Positions 1 through 9,684 of a DNA stretch of 64,000 nt are shown here, piece after piece. Location of the stretch: contig NZ_CP037423.1 of assembly GCF_007754155.1 (NCBI RefSeq), forward strand, positions 4,928,865 to 4,992,864, read 5' to 3'. The stretch comes from Stieleria neptunia. GTDB taxonomy: Bacteria; Planctomycetota; Planctomycetia; Pirellulales; Pirellulaceae. The notes below the pieces were generated by a model, which was given only the letters and a program-made list of their open reading frames with translations, made no database searches and was not told where the DNA came from. Both the position numbers and the translations under genes were made by a program. Every line of letters begins with the position of its first letter. Positions within the stretch are counted from its first letter, which is position 1.

Positions 1-572
1 GCGCCGGACGGGTGTCCTTGGCCAATGCACCGGGCACCGGGGTTGCCGACGACAAAGCGGTGTATGCCTATGTGCCCGACATCATCCGGTATTACTTTGA
101 CGAGGACCCGATCTTGCCGAACGTGCCGACGTTCCTGTGCGACGATGCCAAACAACGCCAACATGTCCTCTCTCACCTGGATCAGTTGGTCGTCAAACCG
201 ACAAACGAATCGGGCGGCTACGGCATCTTGATGGGACCCCACGCCTCCGCCGACGAACGGGCGGAGTGTGCCGAAGCGATCCAGAAAAACCCGCGTGACT
301 GGATCGCACAACCGATGTTGAATCTGTCGACCGTTCCCACCCTGGTCGGCGACGAATTGAAACCCCGTCATGTCGACCTTCGACCGTTCGTGTTGTGCGG
401 CAAAGATGTCTACGTGATGCCCGGCGGACTGACGCGTGTCGCCTTGAAGAAAGGCTCGATGGTCGTCAATTCGTCTCAGGGTGGCGGCAGCAAAGACACC
501 TGGGTGTTGCGCAACGGCACGACGGTTGCCCCAAAGTTTGTCTCCAATACGCAGGAGTCGTCATCATGCTAA
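1..572 (+). CDS. Circularly permuted type 2 ATP-grasp protein, C-terminal part (start outside window)
   Basis: The reading frame is open from the window edge (first full codon at position 3) and ends at TAA 570-572, so about 189 C-terminal residues are present. The segment [20 protein letters not shown] followed by VPDIIRYYF is characteristic of the DUF404/DUF407 circularly permuted ATP-grasp family, and [17 protein letters not shown] looks like an ATP-grasp nucleotide-binding segment. The family is thought to form amide bonds in unknown peptide modifications and is usually next to an Alpha-E gene, as here. The stop overlaps the next start by 7 nt, which implies translational coupling. An internal GTG at 12 is not a credible start because the conserved domain continues upstream of it. 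Confidence 0.88.
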   Translation, partial: AGRVSLANAPGTGVADDKAVYAYVPDIIRYYFDEDPILPNVPTFLCDDAKQRQHVLSHLDQLVVKPTNESGGYGILMGPHASADERAECAEAIQKNPRDWIAQPMLNLSTVPTLVGDELKPRHVDLRPFVLCGKDVYVMPGGLTRVALKKGSMVVNSSQGGGSKDTWVLRNGTTVAPKFVSNTQESSSC

Positions 573-1546
573 GTCGCGTCGCCGAAACCGTTTACTGGCT
601 CAGCCGGTACGTCGAGCGGGCCGAAAACATCGCGCGATTCATCGACGTCAATTACAACCTGACGCTCGGCGAATCGGAATCGCTGAGCAAACAGTGGACG
701 CCGCTCTTGGAAACCACGGCGGACCAAGACGAATTCGTCAAACGGTATGACAGCCCGACCCGTGAAAACGTGTTGCAGTTTCTGTCCTTTGACGAACAAA
801 ACGGCAATTCGATGATCAGTTGCGTCGCCAGGGCTCGCGAAAACGCACGGACCATTCGCGAAGTGATTTCCAGTGTGGTTTGGGAGCAACTCAACAAATT
901 TCACCTGTTGGTCCAAGCCGCCGGGCATTCGCCCCAAACGCTGGAGCAACCGCAAGCGTTCTGCGAACAGGTTCGGTTGACCAGTCACTTGTTGGTCGGT
1001 GCGATGGACGCCACGATGTCTCATGACGAGGCCTGGCACTTTTCACGCTTGGGCAGAATGATCGAACGCGGTGACAAGACCTCGCGTTTGCTGGATGTCC
1101 AGTATTACAACCTGTTGCCCGATGGGGGCAGCGTCGGATCCTCGCTGGACGTCGTCCGCTGGTCGGCACTGCTGCGTTCGGCCAGTGCCCTGGAATCGTA
1201 TCGCCGGTTGCGTGGGAAGATCGTCCCGATACGCGTCGCCGAATTCTTGATGCTGGATCGCAAATTCCCCAGGGCCATGCATTTCGCGGCCATGCGGGCA
1301 CGCGAATCGATGCGGATGATCACCGGCAGCGAGTTGAACTCGTACTGCTATCACTCCGAACAGCTGCTCGGACGCCTCTGTTCGAGTCTCGATTACGCCG
1401 TCATCGATGACATCCTGCAGGACGGGCTGCACGAATACATCGACCAGTTCCAACGCCAACTCAATACGATCGGCCAGGAGATCCACGAAGACTTTTTCTC
1501 CGTGGACCGATTGAACGCACCGCCGCAGGCTTCGGTAATGACGTAA
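566..1546 (+). CDS. Alpha-E domain protein (DUF403)
   Basis: This 326-residue, almost entirely helical protein begins [20 protein letters not shown], the signature N-terminus of the Alpha-E (DUF403) family. The ATG at 566 is preceded by AGGAG at 553-557, one of the few good ribosome sites in the window, and overlaps the upstream ATP-grasp gene by 7 nt. A longer upstream frame exists but lies wholly inside the ATP-grasp gene and is rejected. The family is a partner of circularly permuted ATP-grasp enzymes and often also of a transglutaminase-like peptidase. That third partner is not within the 3' side of this window. The molecular function is unknown; the pairing is the main evidence for a shared peptide-ligation role. 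Confidence 0.92.
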   Translation: MLSRVAETVYWLSRYVERAENIARFIDVNYNLTLGESESLSKQWTPLLETTADQDEFVKRYDSPTRENVLQFLSFDEQNGNSMISCVARARENARTIREVISSVVWEQLNKFHLLVQAAGHSPQTLEQPQAFCEQVRLTSHLLVGAMDATMSHDEAWHFSRLGRMIERGDKTSRLLDVQYYNLLPDGGSVGSSLDVVRWSALLRSASALESYRRLRGKIVPIRVAEFLMLDRKFPRAMHFAAMRARESMRMITGSELNSYCYHSEQLLGRLCSSLDYAVIDDILQDGLHEYIDQFQRQLNTIGQEIHEDFFSVDRLNAPPQASVMT

Positions 1547-1722
1547 CCCCCGCAAGCTTGACTTCGGGATTCAAACCCAACGGCGAGCGTGGAAGAATCC
1601 CAAATCAGTCTCCCTCTCCCCCCTCCGTGTTCCGCAGGGCGTGGACATCGGCCCCACTCGCTCTGGCGTCTCTGTGGCGGATGGTTTGTCGATGGTATCT
1701 GAGAGATAGCGGAACTCGTCAA

Positions 1723-1841
1723 CGGGCTGTCGAATTTGTGATCCGCGACGCGTAAGCGGCCGGGCACTGCGACGCCGCCCGAGGCCTTACGGCCAGCGGC
1801 TCACCATTGACTCAGCAGATCCCGACTCAATCGACAGCCCG
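1723..1841. repeat. 120-bp nested-hairpin intergenic element, copy 1
   Basis: The element is bounded by perfect 10-bp inverted repeats, CGGGCTGTCG at 1723-1732 and CGACAGCCCG at 1832-1841. Inside are a second inverted pair (GTGATCCGC against GCGGCTCAC, one mismatch) and a third (CGTAAGCGGCCGGGC against GCCCGAGGCCTTACG, imperfect). A second copy at 21661-21781 shares the core almost base for base. Nested symmetry with no coding capacity suggests a MITE-like or REP-like element. Confidence 0.75.
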
Positions 1842-1848
1842 TCAAGAG

Positions 1849-1912
1849 TTTCGCCCGGCGCAGATTCGTCCGGCGCAGTTTCGCCCGACGCAGAGCAGAG
1901 CAGAGCAGAACA
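1849..1912. repeat. Short tandem repeat, 15-bp period
   Basis: Three 15-bp units of the form TTCGCCCGGCGCAG with small changes are followed by three AGCAG-type 5-bp units. This is probably replication slippage in non-coding DNA. Confidence 0.6.
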
Positions 1913-2223
1913 GCAAATCTCGTCCCGAGGTTCCCCAGCGTGTCTGCGGCCTGCGGGCCGGCGCCGGCGGCGACGATGAAATTCCATCGCGGCGTGTCGC
2001 TTTCTGGCCACGCGGTGTCTGCATGTTGCTAAGATGAACCGGGAAGTCGACGAATTCCCATTTTGGTCGACCTTGGTCCTGGCCGCGGTGATCGAATCGA
2101 TGCGAAATTCCCCCATCACCGGCGCATCGCGGCGGGTCCGTCCCAGGCGACGCGCGCGGGACGGAACATCAACATTGCCCACACACGTCACGACAACCGT
2201 CCCTTTTTTTGAGAGGTTTCCCC

Positions 2224-3717
2224 ATGAGCACTGCCGTCAAACCTTCACTGCTGCCCGAAGTCGAAGCGTTCTTGGGTCGTGGGCGTTTGGCCAGCTTCGT
2301 CGGCGGCAAAGCGATGGGATCGGAAAATGACAACAGCATTGCGACGACCGATCCGGGGTCCGGCGACAAACTCGCCGACGTCGTGGAGCTGACCGCCAAA
2401 CAGGTCGACGAGGCGGTCGACGTTGCCGACGCGGCGTTCAAACAATCGGCCTGGGCGACGATGCCGGTCAACGAACGCGCCGCCCTGTTGCACCGCTTGG
2501 CCGATGCGGTCGAAAAGCACAAAGCGATCATCGGCCAAATCGAATCGCTCGATGCGGGCAAGGTCCAGTCACAAGCTCAAGGCGACGTCCAAAACTTTGC
2601 CGACACGATTCGTTACTTCGCCGACATGGCCCAACACGTCAATCCTCGCACCACGTTGGCGGTCAAGGGCCACGAAGCTTGGACGGTGCGTCAGCCCTGG
2701 GGTGTTTGCGCGTTCATCTTTCCCTGGAATTTTCCGTTCCTGTTGATCGGCTGGGGAATCGCGCCCGCGCTGGCGGCCGGCAACACCGTCGTGATCAAAC
2801 CCGCCGAAGACACGCCCTTGTCCGCGATCTATCTGGCGGAACTGGCGAAAGAGGTCGGGATCCCCGACGGCGTGATCAACGTGATCACCGGCGGAGGCGC
2901 CTCGGTCGGGTCGGCACTTTCGGCCAACACCAAAATCAAACGCATGTCGTTCACCGGGTCGCCCGAAGTCGGACGACTGGTCGGCGAAGCCTGTGGACGC
3001 AACCTGGTTCCCGTCAAATTGGAACTTGGTGGCAAGGGAGCCGCGGTGATCTTCAACGATGTTGACGTTGCCGAAACGGCGCAAAAACTGGCCGGTGCGA
3101 TCACCTTTCACACCGGACAGGTCTGCTGCGACGCGACACGCTGGTTGGTGCAACAAGACATCTATGACGAATTCGTCAATCAATGCGTCGACCAGCTTTC
3201 CCAAGTCAAAATCGGCCATCAACTGGACGACCAAACCCAAATGGGACCGGTCGTCAACGCCAAGCAACGCCAACGCGTGCTCAGCTACCTGGAAAAGGGT
3301 CAAGCCGAAGGCGCCGAGTGCCTGCTGCCCGGTGGTGCCGCCAAGGTAGAAGGCTACGACGGTCATTTTGTCAAACCGGCCCTGCTGGCCGGTTCGCTGG
3401 ATAACGTCGCCGCCCAAGAAGAAATCTTTGGACCGGTCGCTTATCTGGCACCGTTTCAAACCGAAAGTCAAGCGATCGAGATGGCCAACCACACCCACTA
3501 CGGACTGGCCAACAGCGTTTGGACGTCTGACCTGGCACGTGCCGCCCGGGTCGCCGAGTCGATGATCGCGGGCAACAGTTGGATCAACGCCCACAACGTG
3601 TTTGCCCACGGTGTCCCTTATGGCGGTGTGAACCTGAGCGGCGTGGGCGGTGGGGTGCTGTCGTTCGAAACGCTGATGGATTACTACCGCAGCACCTCGG
3701 TCGTCCGACCGCTGTGA
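2224..3717 (+). CDS. NAD(P)-dependent aldehyde dehydrogenase
   Basis: The 497-residue product has the usual aldehyde dehydrogenase length and fold signatures: FIFPWNFPF (oxyanion-hole Asn), the general base in LELGGKG (Glu267), and GQVCC with the catalytic thiol at Cys301. It should oxidise an aldehyde to its carboxylate in the cytoplasm. The substrate cannot be fixed; aminobutyraldehyde or betaine-aldehyde dehydrogenases are the closest in feel. The ATG at 2224 follows GAGAGG at 2211-2216; an in-frame TTG at 2209 is possible but lies on top of that site. The stop codon (3715-3717) overlaps a possible ATG of the next gene, so the two may be co-transcribed. Confidence 0.93.
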   Translation: MSTAVKPSLLPEVEAFLGRGRLASFVGGKAMGSENDNSIATTDPGSGDKLADVVELTAKQVDEAVDVADAAFKQSAWATMPVNERAALLHRLADAVEKHKAIIGQIESLDAGKVQSQAQGDVQNFADTIRYFADMAQHVNPRTTLAVKGHEAWTVRQPWGVCAFIFPWNFPFLLIGWGIAPALAAGNTVVIKPAEDTPLSAIYLAELAKEVGIPDGVINVITGGGASVGSALSANTKIKRMSFTGSPEVGRLVGEACGRNLVPVKLELGGKGAAVIFNDVDVAETAQKLAGAITFHTGQVCCDATRWLVQQDIYDEFVNQCVDQLSQVKIGHQLDDQTQMGPVVNAKQRQRVLSYLEKGQAEGAECLLPGGAAKVEGYDGHFVKPALLAGSLDNVAAQEEIFGPVAYLAPFQTESQAIEMANHTHYGLANSVWTSDLARAARVAESMIAGNSWINAHNVFAHGVPYGGVNLSGVGGGVLSFETLMDYYRSTSVVRPL

Positions 3718-3743
3718 TGCGTCGCGACGAGGGACTGCAACTG

Positions 3744-4901
3744 ATGAAACGCCCGGCCCGTTTGTTCGCCGTCGTGTTGATGCTCTCGGTCCACACCGTC
3801 ACCGTCGCGGTGGAGCCGGTGTCCGAAGCGTCTTCGACCGCCGTCACCGTTCCCGGTTTCAGCTGGGATCGCGTCCCGCTGAACCTTCACTTCGGGAAAC
3901 GCACGACGGACCTGACCGATTCGGAAATCGATTTTGTCGCCCGTCACAGTCGATTGATCTGTTTGGAAAAAAGCCACGGTGCCCGCGTCCATGGCAGCAC
4001 CGAAGCGGGCATCGCGGACACGGCCCGACGCGTCACGGCGCGCAATCCCGATGCCAAGGTGTTGTTCTATTTCAACGCCTTCATCAACTGGCCGGGCTAC
4101 GAAGCGTTTGAATCGTATCGGCCGGAGTGGACCTTGCGGAAGGCGAACGGTGAAATCGTCAAACACACTTCGGGCACGCCGCGCCCCGATCCGTCCAACG
4201 CCGAGTTTCGCCAGTGGTGGTCCGACGTCGTCGTGTCGGCCAACCGCTCCGCCCCACTGGGCGGTGTCTTCATCGACGCGCTGCCGCAAGCCATCTCGCC
4301 CGGTTTGGCCCAACAAGTCGGTGACGCCAAGGCCCGTGCGGTCGTCGCCGGACTCCGCGAAATGATCGCGCTGACGAAACGCAAACTTGGCCCCGACAGC
4401 ATTGTCCTGGTCAACGGTCTGCGGACCACCGATTTTCGCGAGATCCTGGATTGGGATGGAATCGACGGCGTGATGATCGAACACTTCGGCGCGTTCCGCA
4501 CCACCGCCCCGGAAGATCTGAAGGCCGACATGGATTCGATCGCGATCGCTGCGGCCAAGGGCAAGTTTGTCGTCCTGAAAGGTTGGCCGGGATTCAACTG
4601 GCTGGATCGCGACATGATGAGACGCCCCCATGCCGAGCTGTTGGAACTTGCCCGACAACGGATCACGTTCCCGCTTGCATGTTTCCTGGTCGCCGCGCAA
4701 ACCGGTTCGCACTTCTGCTATTCCTGGGGCTACACCGATACGCACGGCATGCTGGATGCGTATCCGGAGCTAGAGCGTCCGCTGGGCCCCCCTAAGGCCG
4801 ATGCGACATGGCAGGGATTGACCGCCACACGCGAATTTGAACACGCGTCGGTTTGGGTCGATCTGGCCAATCAAAAGGCACGGATCGAGTGGCAGCGATA
4901 G
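3744..4901 (+). CDS. Secreted glycoside hydrolase-like protein (GHL15-type)
   Basis: This 385-residue protein starts MKRPARLFAVVLMLSVHTVT, a signal peptide, and resembles the hypothetical glycosyl hydrolase family 15 group (PF14885). The visible features fit a TIM-barrel hydrolase: KVLFYFNAFINWPGYEAF, GGVFIDALPQ, and the late segment DGIDGVMIEHFGAF with possible acidic catalytic residues. I chose ATG 3744 because the signal peptide starts there and GAGGGA lies about 10 nt upstream. An in-frame ATG at 3717 would overlap the aldehyde dehydrogenase stop and add nine residues. The likely role is hydrolysis of an extracellular polysaccharide. The substrate is unknown. Confidence 0.75.
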   Translation: MKRPARLFAVVLMLSVHTVTVAVEPVSEASSTAVTVPGFSWDRVPLNLHFGKRTTDLTDSEIDFVARHSRLICLEKSHGARVHGSTEAGIADTARRVTARNPDAKVLFYFNAFINWPGYEAFESYRPEWTLRKANGEIVKHTSGTPRPDPSNAEFRQWWSDVVVSANRSAPLGGVFIDALPQAISPGLAQQVGDAKARAVVAGLREMIALTKRKLGPDSIVLVNGLRTTDFREILDWDGIDGVMIEHFGAFRTTAPEDLKADMDSIAIAAAKGKFVVLKGWPGFNWLDRDMMRRPHAELLELARQRITFPLACFLVAAQTGSHFCYSWGYTDTHGMLDAYPELERPLGPPKADATWQGLTATREFEHASVWVDLANQKARIEWQR

Positions 4902-4918
4902 TGGTTGGAGCGAAGGAC

Positions 4919-7912
4919 ATGAGGCGATTGCGGCTGCTGGCGGTCTGTACGGTGTTGCTGGCGACGGGTGCTACGGTACGCGGCGATGATTCACCGTTGG
5001 ATTTCAAGTCACAGATCGCGCCGATCCTGCAGCGGCACTGCGTTCGGTGTCATTCGCCGAACAACAACCAGGGTGATCTCTCGTTGGCGACGATCGACGA
5101 CTTGCGTGGTAACGACTACGTCATCGCGGGTGACCCGGAGAGCAGTTATCTGCTGGAACTCGTCACGCCGTCGGGCGGCCAACCCGCCGCGATGCCGAAG
5201 GAAGCGCAGCCGCTCTCGGAGGCCGAAATCAATTCACTTCGGAAATGGATTTCTGAAGGAGCGGCCTGGCCGAGCGACGTTGTCCTGAAGGAACAGTCCA
5301 AGGCGGATGAAACATGGTGGGCGCTGCAACCGTTGCGCGTCGCGAAACCCGCGCCGTTGCATTCCAACACAATCGATGAGTTCATTCGCGCCAAGCTGGC
5401 CGACAAACAACTGCAGATGAATCCGCCGGCCGACCGTCGCACGTTGATTCGTCGCGTGACCTTCGATCTGATCGGATTGCCGCCGACGCCCCAGGATGTC
5501 GATGCGTTTGTCCATGACTCCGACCCGATGGCCTATGAAAAATTGGTCGATCGATTGTTGGCATCCCCCCATTACGGCGAACGATACGCACGACACTGGC
5601 TGGATCTGGCGCACTACGCGGACACGCATGGATTTGAACGCGACATGCGACGCGACAATGCCTGGCGCTATCGAGACTATGTGATCGAATCGTTCAACGA
5701 CGACAAACCGTACCACCGCTTTCTTCAAGAACAGATCGCTGGGGATGTCTTGTGGCCGGACGACGAACAGGCGGTGATCGCGACCGGCTTTCTTTCCGCC
5801 GGGCCCTGGGATTTCGTCGGACACGTCGAAACCAAGAGCGATCAACTGCGTCGGTCCGCTCGAGTGCTGGACCTGGATGACATGACCACGCAAGTCATGA
5901 CCACCACCATGGCGATGACGGTCAATTGTGCCCGCTGCCACGATCACAAGCTGGACCCGATTTCGCAACGAGAGTATTACCAGCTACAATCCGTCTTCGC
6001 CGGCGTGCGGCGAGACGAACGCATTATCAGCGATGCGTCGCTGAAGGCGTACGAATCGGAAAAGCAACAATGGATCAAACGTCGCAATCAGATCGACTTT
6101 GAACTCGCCCGGCTGCAAGGTGGTGGGCTCGATCTGGCCGACATCGTCGGTGGTGGAAACGGAAGCGGCACCGGGACGTTTCGCCAGGGCATCGATGTCC
6201 GCAATGCGAAGGTCCAGACCCGCGACTTCGGAAGACTCGGCAACGTGGTGCCAAATCAATTCGCCGCCTCGGACTTTGATTTTGTGGACGGCGTGTTTGT
6301 CCCCAGCGGTGAGTCCGGCCAGGCCAAGATTCCCGTCAGCTCGACGGGCATGACCGTCACCGGGTTGCCCACGACCTCCGGCGACGCCTGGGACATGATT
6401 CGCAACGGCCCCGTCGCCAGCCAGCATTCACCCGAACTCGACGGAATCGATTTCACCCAAGACGGTCACAGCGTCCTGGGATTGCACGCCAACGCGGGAA
6501 TCACGTTCGACATCTCGGCCATTCGCCAGAGTCTGACTGGTGGCGCTGCCGAGAACATCCCGGGAACGCCGCTTCGGTTCACCGCACAACTCGGTTACTT
6601 CGGCGCCTCCGGTTCGCATCGTGCCGATGCCTGGGTCTTTGTCGACGGACAGAACGTGGCCGAGTTCAAACAACTCGGGCGCGGTGATGGACTGCAGCCC
6701 ATCGACATCGAACTGTCTCCGACGGTCCGTTTTCTGACACTCGTGTCGACCGACGGTGGCAACGGAATCGGGCATGATCAAATCGGGTTTGGTGATCCGC
6801 GCATCCGCCCCAAAACGTCGCCGGCTCGCTCCGATGCCGATGCAAATCGGATTGAGACACTCCGCCGCGAACGTGACGAGGTGACGTCGAAACTTGATGC
6901 GCTCGGCCCACCGCCGCGATTCTATGGCGTGGTCGCCGAGAAGACTTTGCCGGAGGTGCGTTTATTGATTCGCGGGAATCCAGAAACGCCCGGCGGTGAC
7001 GTCTTGCCACCGGCGGCGTTGTCGGCATTGGCGATGTTGGAACCGGAACTCGGGACGGTCACGACAGACCAGGGGCAGCGTCGCGCGGCACTGGCGCAAT
7101 GGATCACATCGATCGACAATCCGCTGGTGCGACGCGTCATCGTCAACCGACTCTGGCACTGGCATTTCGGCCAAGGACTTGTCGACACGCCCAGTGATTT
7201 CGGATTCGGTGGCGGTCGTCCCTCGCATCCCGAACTGCTCGATTGGCTCGCCGATGCATTGGTCGATCATGACTGGTCGCTGAAGGCCATGCACCGTTTG
7301 ATCGTGACCAGCGACACCTACAAACAGTCCAGCCGGCACCGCGAATCGGCGGCCAAGGTTGATGCCGAAAATCGACTGCTGTGGCGACAGAATCGCCAAC
7401 GCATTGAAGCCGAAGCGATTCGCGACGCCGTCTTGTTCGTCAGCGGAAAACTAAACCTTCGTCGCGGCGGCCCGGGGTTCGAAGATTTTGAATACCAGGA
7501 TGCCTACGCCCCGATCTACTCCTACACCACCGCCGACCGTCCCGAGCTGTGGCGACGGAGCATCTATCGCTACATCGTGCGGACCACCCCCGACCGGTTT
7601 CTCGCCACGCTGGACTGCCCCGATCCGGCAAACCTGACACCCAAGCGGATCACGACCACCACCCCGCTGCAGTCGCTGGCCCTGTTCAACAACGACTTCA
7701 TGCTCCGGCAAGCACGCTACTTTGCCCAGCGACTGCGTCGCGAGGCGGGAGACGACGCGGCCGCACAGGTCCAACACGCGTTCGCACTCGCGCTGGGGCG
7801 GCAACCATCGCAGCAGGAGGCCCGACTGGCGACGGAGTTTGTCAAGCGACAAGGCTTGTTCGCACTGTGTCGTTCGCTGTTTAATTTGAATGAGTTCGTC
7901 TATGTCGATTGA
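4919..7912 (+). CDS. PSCyt1-DUF1549-DUF1553 planctomycete protein
   Basis: This 997-residue exported protein has a signal peptide (MRRLRLLAVCTVLLATGA). A cytochrome-like PSCyt1 domain follows, with the heme motif CVRCH at residues 41-45. Next comes DUF1549, containing ERYARHWLDLAHYADTHGF and a second heme-like motif CARCH starting at residue 337. A variable middle region of about 300 residues may be a carbohydrate-binding or jelly-roll insert. The C-terminal DUF1553 contains NRLWHWHFGQGLVDTPSDFG. The family is greatly expanded in Planctomycetes and is almost always followed by a DUF1501 gene, as here, with a 23-nt overlap. The function is unproven; periplasmic electron transfer linked to polysaccharide degradation is often proposed. 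The start is the ATG after the previous stop, where the signal peptide begins. Confidence 0.92.
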   Translation: MRRLRLLAVCTVLLATGATVRGDDSPLDFKSQIAPILQRHCVRCHSPNNNQGDLSLATIDDLRGNDYVIAGDPESSYLLELVTPSGGQPAAMPKEAQPLSEAEINSLRKWISEGAAWPSDVVLKEQSKADETWWALQPLRVAKPAPLHSNTIDEFIRAKLADKQLQMNPPADRRTLIRRVTFDLIGLPPTPQDVDAFVHDSDPMAYEKLVDRLLASPHYGERYARHWLDLAHYADTHGFERDMRRDNAWRYRDYVIESFNDDKPYHRFLQEQIAGDVLWPDDEQAVIATGFLSAGPWDFVGHVETKSDQLRRSARVLDLDDMTTQVMTTTMAMTVNCARCHDHKLDPISQREYYQLQSVFAGVRRDERIISDASLKAYESEKQQWIKRRNQIDFELARLQGGGLDLADIVGGGNGSGTGTFRQGIDVRNAKVQTRDFGRLGNVVPNQFAASDFDFVDGVFVPSGESGQAKIPVSSTGMTVTGLPTTSGDAWDMIRNGPVASQHSPELDGIDFTQDGHSVLGLHANAGITFDISAIRQSLTGGAAENIPGTPLRFTAQLGYFGASGSHRADAWVFVDGQNVAEFKQLGRGDGLQPIDIELSPTVRFLTLVSTDGGNGIGHDQIGFGDPRIRPKTSPARSDADANRIETLRRERDEVTSKLDALGPPPRFYGVVAEKTLPEVRLLIRGNPETPGGDVLPPAALSALAMLEPELGTVTTDQGQRRAALAQWITSIDNPLVRRVIVNRLWHWHFGQGLVDTPSDFGFGGGRPSHPELLDWLADALVDHDWSLKAMHRLIVTSDTYKQSSRHRESAAKVDAENRLLWRQNRQRIEAEAIRDAVLFVSGKLNLRRGGPGFEDFEYQDAYAPIYSYTTADRPELWRRSIYRYIVRTTPDRFLATLDCPDPANLTPKRITTTTPLQSLALFNNDFMLRQARYFAQRLRREAGDDAAAQVQHAFALALGRQPSQQEARLATEFVKRQGLFALCRSLFNLNEFVYVD

Positions 7913-9359
7913 TCCCCGACGAAATGTCGCTTTAAGAACAGCGAACCATTCGCGGCGCACGTTCCTGCAATCGGCGGCCGGCGGAATCGGCTCCCTCGCG
8001 CTGACGGCAATGCTGGCCCAGGAAGGACGCGGCGCGGGATACGGCCGGTTGCATCATCCGGCCAAGGCCAAGCGTGTGATCCAGATCTTCTGTCCCGGTG
8101 GGATGAGTCAGGTGGACACATTTGACTACAAACCCGAGTTGGACAAACGCGACGGATCGGCGTTCGATCCCGATGGCCAGTTGCAATTTTTTGCGTCCAA
8201 GCCGGGCAACTGTCGTGGCAGTCACTGGAAATTTCGCCGACATGGCCAGTCCGGACTTTGGATGAGCGATCTGTTTCCGCGGCTGGCGACGTGCATCGAC
8301 GACATGGCATTCCTCTACTCGATGCACAGCAAGACGGCGCTGCATGGACCGGCCTGTTTTATGATGAATACGGGATTCACGCTGCCCGGTTTCCCCAGCA
8401 TGGGCGCCTGGGTGACGTACGGCCTGGGCAGTGAAGCGGAGGATTTGCCCGCGTTCGTGGTGTTGCCCGATCCACGCGGTCTGCCGCCCGGCGGGATCAT
8501 CAACTGGGGTGCCGGTTTTCTGCCGGCGCAACATCAAGCCACAACGCTGGACACGTCCGCCCCACAGCACCCGATCGCCGATCTGTTTCCCCCCAGGGAC
8601 TTCGCCCAGGCGACGCCGGCCAGCGATCGAGCCGGATTAAATTTTCTGCAGCAGTTGAATGAACTGCACCGCCAGACCCGGCCCGGCGACACGGAACTGG
8701 AAGCGCGGATCAAGGCCTATGAGATGGCGGCTCGCTTGCAACTGAGTGCCCCCGAAGCCACGGATTTGAGCCGGGAAAGTCAATCCACCCGAGACCTTTA
8801 CCAGACCGAACATCCCGACGTCGGCCCGTTCGGACGGCAGTGCTTGCTGGCGCGACGATTGGTCCAGCGCGGCGTGCGATTTGTGCAGATCTATTGTGGG
8901 GCGGAGAACACGACCGCCAAAAAGATCCGCCCCAACTGGGACAGCCACGAAGACTTGCCGCGCGACCACGGTTATTGGGGCGCGGTCCTGGACGGTGGCG
9001 CCTCGGCGTTGTTGAAGGACCTGAAACAGCGCGGCATGCTGGACGAGACGCTGGTCATCTGCACGACCGAATTCGGTCGTCAACCGGCGGCGCAAGGCAA
9101 TGGCCTGGGACGCGACCACAATGCCGGTGCCTTCACGGCATGGATGGCCGGGGGCGGAGTCCGCGGAGGGATCGGTTTTGGCGCGACCGACGAGTTAGGT
9201 TTCAAAGCGGTCGAACACCCGACCTACAGCTACGATCTGCATGCCACCGCGCTGCACCTGCTGGGCATCGATCACACGCGACTGACGTATTACCACAACG
9301 GGATCGAGCGTCGTCTAACCGATGTTCACGGCCATGTGATCGAGCCGATCTTGGCGTAA
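7890..9359 (+). CDS. DUF1501 (sulfatase-fold) Tat-exported protein
   Basis: This 489-residue protein has an N-terminal twin-arginine signal (NHSRRTFLQSAAGG) and the DUF1501 pattern: VIQIFCPGGMSQVDTFDYKP early, VVLPDPRGLPPGG in the middle, and the C-terminal metal-site-like TTEFGRQPAAQG with GRDHN. DUF1501 has an alkaline phosphatase/sulfatase-like fold. It overlaps the DUF1549/1553 gene by 23 nt, so the two are translationally linked. The ATG at 7890 and one at 7902 are both in frame; 7890 gives the longer n-region. The partner role with the DUF1549/1553 protein is family knowledge; the reaction is unknown. Confidence 0.92.
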   Translation: MSSSMSIDPRRNVALRTANHSRRTFLQSAAGGIGSLALTAMLAQEGRGAGYGRLHHPAKAKRVIQIFCPGGMSQVDTFDYKPELDKRDGSAFDPDGQLQFFASKPGNCRGSHWKFRRHGQSGLWMSDLFPRLATCIDDMAFLYSMHSKTALHGPACFMMNTGFTLPGFPSMGAWVTYGLGSEAEDLPAFVVLPDPRGLPPGGIINWGAGFLPAQHQATTLDTSAPQHPIADLFPPRDFAQATPASDRAGLNFLQQLNELHRQTRPGDTELEARIKAYEMAARLQLSAPEATDLSRESQSTRDLYQTEHPDVGPFGRQCLLARRLVQRGVRFVQIYCGAENTTAKKIRPNWDSHEDLPRDHGYWGAVLDGGASALLKDLKQRGMLDETLVICTTEFGRQPAAQGNGLGRDHNAGAFTAWMAGGGVRGGIGFGATDELGFKAVEHPTYSYDLHATALHLLGIDHTRLTYYHNGIERRLTDVHGHVIEPILA

Positions 9360-9643
9360 AACGCAAGACACCCGCGACCGCCACCCCAGCGGGACGCGTC
9401 AGCGAGCGGCACATGCCCTCGTTCCCAGGCTCCGCCTGGGAACGCACTGTATTGGAGGCTCCGGCCTCGTTCCCAGGCTCCGCCTGGGAACGCACTGTGT
9501 TGGAGGCTCCGCCTCTTGCCCGCCATCGGTGTGTGGCTTTGCCACAGGAGCACGCCGGCGGAGCCGGCGAGGATGGCAAGCAGGATGCTTACCCCACTTC
9601 TCACGCAACATCCTGGAGGCACATGCCCTCGTTCCCAGGCTCC
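9360..9643. repeat. Palindromic repeat cluster left of the DDE element
   Basis: No gene is visible here. Two tandem 48-bp units (9421-9468 and 9469-9516) each start with a palindrome of the GTTCCCAGGCTCCGCCTGGG type. These are followed by a roughly 95-bp block (9515-9610) carrying TGTGGC-TTT-GCCACA, CGCCGGC-GGA-GCCGGCG and a mini-hairpin of the GTGG/TCC superfamily at 9575-9597. The 95-bp block recurs almost unchanged at 11355-11450, on the other side of the DDE element. Confidence 0.8.
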
Positions 9644-9684
9644 GCCTGGGCTGCGCAAAATTGCAGCTCAGAAGGATAGCAGAT

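Larger units (their letters stand above)
1547..2223. other. Intergenic region without a supported gene
   Basis: No credible coding frame was found in these 677 bases; the short frames on both strands have low-complexity Arg-rich translations. The stretch holds a 119-bp nested-hairpin element (1723-1841) and a short tandem repeat (about 1849-1912), both listed separately. The promoter of the downstream aldehyde dehydrogenase should lie in its last part, but I cannot assign boxes. Confidence 0.6.

Noticed and set aside
2569..3609. A 346-residue minus-strand frame opposite the aldehyde dehydrogenase gene
   Set aside because: The plus strand carries all catalytic motifs; the minus frame has none.
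9399..9658. Several small frames across the repeat cluster left of the DDE element
   Set aside because: They only translate palindromic repeats and appear on both strands.
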